From: B73-G16 sp964448445
GTDB taxonomy: Bacteria > Desulfobacterota > B13-G15
Length of the DNA: 43,928 bases
NCBI GenBank assembly: GCA_964448445.1
Contig: CAYVAU010000004.1
Location: 1-43,928 of the forward strand
Direction: 5' to 3'
Shown: in pieces, positions 38,240 to 43,928 of the stretch
Numbering within the stretch: position 1 is the stretch's first letter
Layout of the letters: the number at the start of each line of letters is the position of its first letter
The notes under the pieces: model-generated
The model's database searches: none
Seen by the model: only the letters and a program-made list of their open reading frames with translations
Told to the model about the DNA's origin: nothing
Translations under genes and position numbers: made by a program

Positions 38240-38964
38240 TGGCAAAAATCCGGATAGGCACCTCAGGCTGGACCTACAGGCACTGGCAGGGGAGATTTTA
38301 TCCCCCGGAGCTCTCCTCCAGGAAATGGCTTGAATACTATTGCCAGTACTTCGATACGGTGGAACTCAACAGCCCCTTTTATCGCATCCCCAACAGAAGG
38401 ACCTTCGAGTCATGGAGGGAAAGGACTCCACGGGATTTCCTGTTTTCGGTCAAGGCCTCGCGCCTGATCACCCATGTGCGCAAACTGCGGGGGGCCGAAG
38501 AGGAGATACGCTGGTTCTTCTCGGAAGTGGAAGGGCTCGGAGAGAAGCTGGGACCCGTGCTCTTTCAGACCCCACCGAGTTTGAAAGCCGATCTACAAGT
38601 TCTTAAGGCCTTCCTCGGGGTCCTTCCCCCTGGTCGTTACGCCTTCGAGTTCCGCCATCCATCCTGGTTCAGCCCCGATGTTTACAGGATCTTGGAGGAA
38701 AACGGGGCAACCCTGTGCATCGCTGACTCGCCCCGTTTCCCCAAGGAGAGGATCGCCATCGGCGAATTCCTCTACCTGAGGCTGCACGGAAGCCAGAGAC
38801 TTTATGCTTCCCTTTACAGCCGGGAGGAACTCATCCAGTGGGCGGACTTCATCACTAAGGCCATTGACTCGGGGGTCAAAGAGGTATTCTGCTATTTCGA
38901 CAACGATTATGAAGCTTACGCTGTGAGAAATGCCCTCCAGCTAAAGGAGATCCTCAGGGTTTGA
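38239..38964 (+). CDS. DUF72 family TIM-barrel protein (second copy)
   Basis: A canonical DUF72 protein of 241 residues: IRIGTSGWTYRHWQGRFYP at the start, FDTVELNSPFYRIP, FLFSVKASRLITH, VLFQTPPSLK, FEFRHPSWF, YLRLHG..R.YAS.YS and the final CYFDND.EAYAVRNA. It keeps the E.N.pFY motif that the first copy has changed. The ATG at 38239 overlaps the Sua5/YciO stop (TGATG). The 3' end overlaps the convergent cinA by 11 bp. Confidence 0.93.
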   Translation: MAKIRIGTSGWTYRHWQGRFYPPELSSRKWLEYYCQYFDTVELNSPFYRIPNRRTFESWRERTPRDFLFSVKASRLITHVRKLRGAEEEIRWFFSEVEGLGEKLGPVLFQTPPSLKADLQVLKAFLGVLPPGRYAFEFRHPSWFSPDVYRILEENGATLCIADSPRFPKERIAIGEFLYLRLHGSQRLYASLYSREELIQWADFITKAIDSGVKEVFCYFDNDYEAYAVRNALQLKEILRV

Positions 38965-40192
38965 AGCCCGGATTACGCAGGAGGAACCGCCTCAGTCGAT
39001 CAAGAGCCACTTCGGAAGCCATGAGTTTTATTTGGTCCCTGTCGCCGAAGAAGCGATACCCTTTGACCTCTTTATGGGTTTCGGCATCCAGGGCGATAAA
39101 GACCGTGCCCACCGGTTTCTCGGGCGTCCCCCCAGCGGGACCGGCAATCCCTGTAGTCGAGATCCCGAAGGTGGAACCGAAACGAAGCCTCACCCCTTCT
39201 GCCATGGCGGACGCACATTCGGCGCTCACGGCCCCGTGGACCCTTATCACCTCCCCGGGGACTCCCAGCTCCCTTTCTTTGGATTCATTGCTGTAGGAAA
39301 CGACCCCACCGAGGAAATACTCCGAACTTCCAGGCACCTGCGTGATCCGATGGGCCACCAGTCCCCCGGTACAGGATTCGGCAACGGCCAAGGTGAAACC
39401 CCTCTCCTTGAGCAACCCACCCAGCACCCCCTCTAGGGTGTCCTCGTCCATCCCGAAGGCATTGATGCCCAATCTCCGCCTTATCTCATCTACCACATCC
39501 TGCAGGATCCCTTGGGCCTCCCGCTGACAGGAGGCTTCAACCCTGACCTTTATGTGCAATTCGGGCAGATGCGGCAGATAGGCGATCTTGAAAGGACCTC
39601 TCAGGTCCCGCAGGAGCTCCTTGGCCTGCCCCTCGGTCAGGCCGAAGCACTTGATGACCCTCTGGACCATACCCCGGACCCCGGCGCCCTGAAGGAAGGG
39701 AAGGAGGCTCACCTGAACTGTTGCCCTTACTTCCTTGGGGACCCCCGGGAGGAAGAAGAGATGGCGGCCGTCAATCTCCAGCTTGAAGCCACAGAGGCCT
39801 ACGGGATTGGGGAGGATTTTGGCCCCCTGGGGCAGTAGGGCAAAGGCCTCCTCGGCCTCGGTAAAGGGAAGGTTCCTTTCCTGAAACTTTTTCCTTATCT
39901 GCTCAAGATACCCTTCGTGCCTCCTCAACGGAAGGCCGAAGGCTCGAGCCGCAGCTTCCCTGGTGAGATCATCGGGGGTTGGCCCCAGACCCCCTGTCAC
40001 AATGACGAGGTCCGAACGGCTGAAGGAATCCTTAAGGGCCTCAACGATCGCCTCGAGGTCATCGCCGACGGTGATGATCCTGCGAGGCCTGAAGCCCCAC
40101 TCGGAAAGGACAGCGCATAGATACTGGGCATTGGCCTCAGCGATCAACCCCTCGAGGATTTCATCGCCAACGATTATGATCTCGGCGCGCAT
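38954..40192 (-). CDS. cinA: CinA-family NMN amidohydrolase / ADP-ribose pyrophosphatase-type protein
   Basis: The 412-residue protein has an N-terminal MoaB/MogA-like COG1058 domain (EIIIVGDEILEG, VTGGLGPTPDDLT, LPNPVGLCGF, FLPGVPKEV) and a C-terminal PncC domain (AESCTGGLVAHRIT with the catalytic Ser, GVVSYSNESKERELGVP, GIAGPAGGTPEKPVG). Characterised relatives deamidate NMN and split ADP-ribose, recycling NAD. ATG at 40192 is chosen; a longer frame to 40228 lacks a Shine-Dalgarno. KptA and the sirtuin here produce ADP-ribose derivatives, so a salvage role is plausible. Confidence 0.95.
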   Translation of the reverse strand: MRAEIIIVGDEILEGLIAEANAQYLCAVLSEWGFRPRRIITVGDDLEAIVEALKDSFSRSDLVIVTGGLGPTPDDLTREAAARAFGLPLRRHEGYLEQIRKKFQERNLPFTEAEEAFALLPQGAKILPNPVGLCGFKLEIDGRHLFFLPGVPKEVRATVQVSLLPFLQGAGVRGMVQRVIKCFGLTEGQAKELLRDLRGPFKIAYLPHLPELHIKVRVEASCQREAQGILQDVVDEIRRRLGINAFGMDEDTLEGVLGGLLKERGFTLAVAESCTGGLVAHRITQVPGSSEYFLGGVVSYSNESKERELGVPGEVIRVHGAVSAECASAMAEGVRLRFGSTFGISTTGIAGPAGGTPEKPVGTVFIALDAETHKEVKGYRFFGDRDQIKLMASEVALDRLRRFLLRNPGFKP

Positions 40193-40242
40193 TTTACTCT
40201 TTACTTTTATAATATCATGGTAAACCAAAGGGAGGGCAAAGA

Positions 40243-41052
40243 TCAGAAGGGCTCTTCCTCTTCGTAGCGGTAGCTGAGGAACTCGTTGGGGTTTTCGACA
40301 AGCCTCTGCAACCGGGCCTTCATGGTGTCCATGACTTCTTCGTAAGTTTCCTCAACGATCCTCCTGCGCCCTATGGGGTTCACATAGGAGACCACTGCCC
40401 GGGGCAAGAAGGGATTGCTGACGCCAAGCTTCTGGATTTCCTCAACGGCCCTCCTTACAAGCCCCTCTACCTCCAGAAGAAAGGCGGCGCGCCTCTCCCT
40501 CTCGGGCACGGCTTCCCTCAGGGGGAGACCCAACCAGTTGTCCACCCGATGGAGGATGCTTTCGAAGGCAGAGCCAAAGAGCCTCGGCTGTCTCTCATAG
40601 GCCAGACCGAGGGTTACAAAATGGATGGACTCGATCGAATCGCGCAGTTCTTCGTCGTTTTCGAGCCTCTCGGGGGAGACGTCCAGATACCACCTGTAAA
40701 CGTTTAAGGCAACATAGGCCTTCTCGCGCAGGGACATCTGTTTCTCGACGTTGAATTCCATGAGATCAAAAGCAAACTTCTCGGGGACGATGATGACGGG
40801 TATCTCCTCTATGCCGAGATCACACGCTGCCAGAAATCTATGCTGTCCATCAATGATGATCACCTTCCCCTCCTTCCGTACCCCCATCACAGGGACCACA
40901 AAACCGAGCTTGCGAATGGAATCCTTGAGACGCTGCACATGATAGGAGGAGGGCCTCCTCTGAATCTCTATCACCTCAAGCCTGTCCACAGGAACCATCT
41001 CCAACTCCAACTCATGCCCCCATACAGGATCCCTGAAATTCCCCACCCTCAT
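40243..41052 (-). CDS. orphan ParB/sulfiredoxin-fold (DGQHR) protein
   Basis: The 269-residue protein has an N-terminal ParB/Srx-like domain (VPVDRLEVIEIQRRPSSYHVQRLKDSIRKLG near 20-50, then IIIDGQHRFLAACDLGIEEIPVII near 84-107) and a helical C-terminal half I cannot assign. True ParB has GERR and a helix-turn-helix; DGQHR is the form seen in DndB-type and other orphan nuclease/ATPase-fold proteins. No parA or parS is near. The ATG at 41052 is preferred (GGAGG 9 nt upstream). It is divergent from tupABC. Confidence 0.82.
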   Translation of the reverse strand: MRVGNFRDPVWGHELELEMVPVDRLEVIEIQRRPSSYHVQRLKDSIRKLGFVVPVMGVRKEGKVIIIDGQHRFLAACDLGIEEIPVIIVPEKFAFDLMEFNVEKQMSLREKAYVALNVYRWYLDVSPERLENDEELRDSIESIHFVTLGLAYERQPRLFGSAFESILHRVDNWLGLPLREAVPERERRAAFLLEVEGLVRRAVEEIQKLGVSNPFLPRAVVSYVNPIGRRRIVEETYEEVMDTMKARLQRLVENPNEFLSYRYEEEEPF

Positions 41053-41073
41053 CTCCACTCACCTCCATAATGC

Positions 41074-41101
41074 AAATTAAACCCAAGCTCCCACCAATCA
41101 A
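41074..41101 (-). promoter_or_regulatory. promoter of the ParB-fold gene
   Basis: Minus strand: TTGATT (41101-41096), 16 bp, TAATTT (41079-41074), about 22 bp before the ATG. The -10 and spacer match those at 37576-37603 exactly. Confidence 0.45.
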
Positions 41102-41112
41102 GAAAAAAAGGC

Positions 41113-41141
41113 TTGACATGAATTCCAGAAAAAGGTAAAAA
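41113..41141 (+). promoter_or_regulatory. tupABC promoter
   Basis: Perfect TTGACA (41113-41118), 17 bp, TAAAAA (41136-41141; 4/6). The start near 41148 leaves a 34-nt A-rich leader, too short for a Moco/Tuco-type riboswitch. The region 41102-41170 is unusually A-rich. Confidence 0.55.
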
Positions 41142-41181
41142 ATTCCCAAAAAAGAAAAATATTACTTAAAGAAGGTGAAAG

Positions 41182-42042
41182 GTGGTGAGGAAGGGTTTTT
41201 GTGGGATTGTTTGGAGTTTGTTTTTTGTGTTTTTGGTCGGGTGTTGTTGGGCGGTAGGGCTTAAGGAGCCCCGCAAGAGGCTGAGGGTTGCTACGACTAC
41301 GAGTCTTTATGATACGGGTCTGTGGGGATATCTGGAGCCGATGTTTGAGATGAGGTATGGTGTCGAGCTTGATGTGATCTATGCCGGGACGGGTAAGGCC
41401 CTGGAGTGGGGGAGGAGGGGGGATGTGGATGTGTTGACCATCCACGACAGGGCCAGGGAGGAGAGGTTTATTGAGGAAGGGCATGGGGTCAGGAGGGTGC
41501 CTTTTGCTTACAATTATTTCCTCATAGTCGGTCCTCCTTCGGATCCCGCCAAAATAGGGGGCCTGTCTCCCGAAGAGGCCTTCAGGAGGCTTTTGGAAAG
41601 GGGCAGGGGTAGGTTTGTGTCGCGAGGGGACGATTCGGGGACTCATGCCAGGGAGAAGGCCATTTGGAGGGCAGCGGGCGTAGATTACGAAAGGGTTCGC
41701 AGGGCCCCCTGGTACATAGAATCGGGAAGGGGGATGGGTCCGACGTTACTTATGGCCAGCGAAAAGGAGGCCTATACCCTGACCGATATCGGCACATTTT
41801 TAGCCTACAGGGGCAAATTGGATCTCATTCCCCTCGTTCAAAGGGGAAGGATGCTCCTCAACGTGTACTCGGCCATAGCTGTGAATCCCAGAAAACACCC
41901 AAAGGTCAACTTTTCCATGGCCCAGAATCTCATCGAGTTCCTCCTTTCGGAGGAAGTACAGCGTCTGATTGGTAACTATGGTCTTGAGGAATACGGTCGC
42001 CCCCTTTTTATCCCGTGTGCCGGAAGGGAACCCGGGAAATAA
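41182..42042 (+). CDS. tupA: tungstate-binding lipoprotein/periplasmic protein TupA
   Basis: The 286-residue substrate-binding protein has a signal peptide with a lipobox (LVGC near 18-21), then RVATTTSLYDTGL with the TTTS oxyanion motif, FVSRGDDSGTHAREKAIW, and YTLTDIGTFLAY. This is the TupA pattern (very high tungstate affinity in known members) rather than ModA. Start is GTG at 41182 or 41185, after GAAGGTG. It is followed 3 bp on by tupB. It points to tungsten enzymes such as formate dehydrogenase or aldehyde oxidoreductase elsewhere in the genome. Confidence 0.94.
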   Translation: MVRKGFCGIVWSLFFVFLVGCCWAVGLKEPRKRLRVATTTSLYDTGLWGYLEPMFEMRYGVELDVIYAGTGKALEWGRRGDVDVLTIHDRAREERFIEEGHGVRRVPFAYNYFLIVGPPSDPAKIGGLSPEEAFRRLLERGRGRFVSRGDDSGTHAREKAIWRAAGVDYERVRRAPWYIESGRGMGPTLLMASEKEAYTLTDIGTFLAYRGKLDLIPLVQRGRMLLNVYSAIAVNPRKHPKVNFSMAQNLIEFLLSEEVQRLIGNYGLEEYGRPLFIPCAGREPGK

Positions 42043-42045
42043 GGG

Positions 42046-42735
42046 ATGGAGCTCCTCAAGGGGTTTCTCAAGGCCCTACAGCTGATAGTGAGCCTGGACC
42101 CCGAGGTCATGGAGGTGGCGGGGAGATCCCTCAGGATCTCCCTCACCTCTTGCCTTTTGGCCTCGGTCCTCTGTGTGCCCTTGGGGGTGCTCGTTTATTT
42201 CCTGGACTTTCCCGGCAAGAGGGCCTTCATCAACCTCGTCCAGACCCTTTATGCCCTGCCCACGGTGGTGGTGGGGCTTTTCGTGTTCGTGCTTTTGTCC
42301 CGGAAGGGGCCCCTTGGGGATCTGGATCTCCTCTTCACCCCTACCGCCATGGTAATCGGGCAGGTGATCCTCATAAGCCCCATCCTCATCGGTCTTGTGA
42401 TCTCGGCCCTCTCCGGCGTGGGGAGGGAAGCCTATGAGACGGCCATAGCCCTTGGGGCGAGCAATTTTCAGGCAGCGGTGGTGGCCCTGAGGGAGGCTCG
42501 GTATTCGGTCTTTGCCGCAATCATAATGGGTTTTGGCAGGGCCCTCTCGGAGGTCGGCTGTGCCCTGATGGTCGGGGGGAACATAAGGGGGTTCACGAGG
42601 GTCCTGACCACGGCCATATCCCTTGAGGCGACGAAGGGGAACATCGAGCTTTCCCTCGCTTTAGGGATGATCCTTCTGGGGCTGGCCCTTTCGGTGAACG
42701 CAGTCCTCAACCTCCTTCAGGGGAGGTACCGATGA
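42046..42735 (+). CDS. tupB: tungstate ABC transporter permease TupB
   Basis: The 229-residue permease has five to six membrane helices and the cytoplasmic coupling loop YETAIALGASNFQAAVVALREARYSV (EAA-type), followed by GRALSEVGCALMVGGN. Order and length match TupB. It lies between the binding protein and the ATPase, overlapping tupC by 4 bp. Confidence 0.94.
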   Translation: MELLKGFLKALQLIVSLDPEVMEVAGRSLRISLTSCLLASVLCVPLGVLVYFLDFPGKRAFINLVQTLYALPTVVVGLFVFVLLSRKGPLGDLDLLFTPTAMVIGQVILISPILIGLVISALSGVGREAYETAIALGASNFQAAVVALREARYSVFAAIIMGFGRALSEVGCALMVGGNIRGFTRVLTTAISLEATKGNIELSLALGMILLGLALSVNAVLNLLQGRYR

Positions 42736-43877
42736 CGATCATCGAAGCGAAGGACCTGAAGCAGGGGTTTCGGGGAGAGGAGATTCTGCACGGTGTGAGT
42801 CTTCGGATCGAAAAGGGCGAGGTCTTTGCCCTTATAGGACCGACGGGCGCCGGCAAGACCACCCTTTTGAGGCTCCTGGGCCTCCTGGATTTGCCCTCCT
42901 CGGGGGAGATTTTCTTCGAGGGAAGGGAGGTGACCCGCTCGAGAAGCCTGCGGTTTTGGGCCCGCCGCAGGATGGCCTCCGTCATGCAGAGGCCCAGGCT
43001 CTTCAGCGGAGACGTCTTTTTTAATGTAGCCTGCGGTCTGAAATGGAGGGGACTGGCCAAGGGGTACATCCGCAAACGTGTGCAGGAAGCCCTTGAACTC
43101 GTGGGATTGGGGGGGTATCTGAAGCGGGACCCCAGAACCCTCTCCGGAGGAGAGGTCCAAAGGGTGGCGATAGCCAGGGCCATAGCCGTTGAACCCGAGG
43201 TCCTGATCCTCGATGAGCCCACCTCCAATCTCGATCCCCACTCGGTCTCAAAGATTGAGGAGGTGATCGAGAAACTGGCCCAAGGGGGGATGACGATTCT
43301 GCTTGCGACCCATAGCCTTATACAGGCCCAGAGGCTTTCGGATCGCATCGGGGTGATCCTGGGGGGGCGTCTGGTTCAAGTGGGTACCCCCGAGGAGATC
43401 TTTTACATGCCCAAGGACGAAGAAGTGGCGGGCTTTGTGGGGATGGAAAACGTAATTGAGGGCATCATAGAGGAACAGGACCGTGGAGTGGCTAGGGTGA
43501 GGGTGAGCGGGGGGGTTATCGAGGCCGTCTCACCCCTGCCCCCAGGATGCAGGGTCCGGGTGTGCCTGAGGCCTGAGGACATCGTGCTGTCCCTTTCCAC
43601 GGTCAGGAGTTCGGCCAGAAACCGGCTGCGGGGAAAGATCAAAAAGATTGCCCCCTTTGGTCCCTTCGTTAAGGTGGAAGTGAACTGCGGCCCAAGGCTC
43701 AAGGCCCTGATAACCAGGGTATCGGCCGAGGAGATGGCCCTAAAAGAGGGGATGGAGGTGTTCTGTTCCTTCAAAGCCACATCGGTTCACTTGCTGGCCA
43801 AATGTCCTGGTTCAGAGAGATGTGGGACACAGAGTGAGGATGTAATAAGGGGCACGGAAGCCCAGGGATCCGGTTGA
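42732..43877 (+). CDS. tupC: tungstate ABC transporter ATP-binding protein TupC with MOP/TOBE domain
   Basis: The 381-residue ATPase has Walker A GPTGAGKTT (36-44), a Q-loop MQRPRLF, signature LSGGEVQR, Walker B LILDEPTSNLDP and the H-loop ATHS. A C-terminal extension ends in a MOP-like domain (RNRLRGKIKKIAPFGPFVKVEVNCG), which in ModC binds oxyanion and can inhibit transport when the cell is full. Many TupC proteins lack this part. The last ~25 residues are a Cys/Ser-rich tail with no match. The 43878-43928 remainder holds only a lone TTGACA. Confidence 0.93.
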   Translation: MTIIEAKDLKQGFRGEEILHGVSLRIEKGEVFALIGPTGAGKTTLLRLLGLLDLPSSGEIFFEGREVTRSRSLRFWARRRMASVMQRPRLFSGDVFFNVACGLKWRGLAKGYIRKRVQEALELVGLGGYLKRDPRTLSGGEVQRVAIARAIAVEPEVLILDEPTSNLDPHSVSKIEEVIEKLAQGGMTILLATHSLIQAQRLSDRIGVILGGRLVQVGTPEEIFYMPKDEEVAGFVGMENVIEGIIEEQDRGVARVRVSGGVIEAVSPLPPGCRVRVCLRPEDIVLSLSTVRSSARNRLRGKIKKIAPFGPFVKVEVNCGPRLKALITRVSAEEMALKEGMEVFCSFKATSVHLLAKCPGSERCGTQSEDVIRGTEAQGSG

Positions 43878-43928
43878 GGTTGACACCCTCACTGTGACCC
43901 TTTTCCCCTGGCAAGGTGGCGAAGCAGT

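Noticed and set aside
41142..41181. Moco/Tuco-type riboswitch before tupA
   Set aside because: The predicted leader is only about 34 nt, A-rich and without stable pairing.
43880..43885. TTGACA after tupC as a promoter for the next gene
   Set aside because: No -10-like hexamer at 15-19 bp spacing before the window ends.

Overview
The window looks like a compact stretch of chromosome from a thermophilic, Gram-negative-type bacterium. Arginine is written mostly as AGG/AGA, overall GC is in the mid-50s percent, and most neighbouring genes touch or overlap. RpoH, heptosyltransferase-type GT9, ArnT-like transferases, a Spy-like periplasmic protein and the tungstate transporter suggest a Desulfobacterota-, Nitrospirota- or similar deep-branching lineage. 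That placement is inference; no rRNA is present. Nearly all of the sequence is housekeeping, with no prophage or intact transposon.

Layout, left to right. 1-72 is the start of a truncated minus-strand gene. 139-314 is a promoter plus an RNA leader with a pan-motif-like hairpin and a terminator/antiterminator pair in front of panBCD (329-2339). The same plus-strand run continues through a small four-cysteine protein, the RNA 2'-phosphotransferase KptA and a DUF1844 protein (to 3844). 3926-4281 is a decayed MBL-fold hydrolase, followed by a Yip1-like membrane protein. 4951-7439 (minus) is trxB, tatD and a sugar-phosphoglycerate phosphatase. It faces the glucosyl-3-phosphoglycerate synthase (7496-8707) and then glgC with a small upstream gene (minus): a compatible-solute (glucosylglycerate) module. 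rpoH (10208-11089) is convergent with ligA-coaBC (minus). 14476-20449 (plus) holds a DUF72 protein, a Clp1/Grc3-type polynucleotide kinase, a DnaA-box cluster, a TGS GTPase, a GT9 transferase, a ZnuA-like protein and a Pif1-WYL helicase, ending in tRNA-Pro(GGG).

After an IS607-type recombinase fossil (20697-20837) comes a minus-strand ECF sigma/anti-sigma/Spy-like stress module. Then follows a ten-gene chain, 32216 down to 22308, in which every gene overlaps the next: DedA, ArnT-like A, DegT aminotransferase, ArnC-like GT2, Gfo/Idh oxidoreductase, UPF0104 flippase-like protein, ArnT-like B, sirtuin, PhoH and YbeY. The first seven form what looks like an Arn-like system for making an amino-sugar, loading it on a polyprenyl carrier, flipping it and transferring it to an envelope acceptor, with unusual enzymes in the sugar and flippase steps. 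This is the most interesting region of the window. One of its genes is also a low-GC mosaic.

The right end holds a HAD phosphatase, an ABM-domain protein, the translationally coupled larC-hemE-hemH-hemY operon (nickel-pincer chelatase plus late haem synthesis), Sua5 with a second DUF72 protein, cinA, an orphan ParB/DGQHR-fold protein, and divergent tupABC for tungstate uptake.
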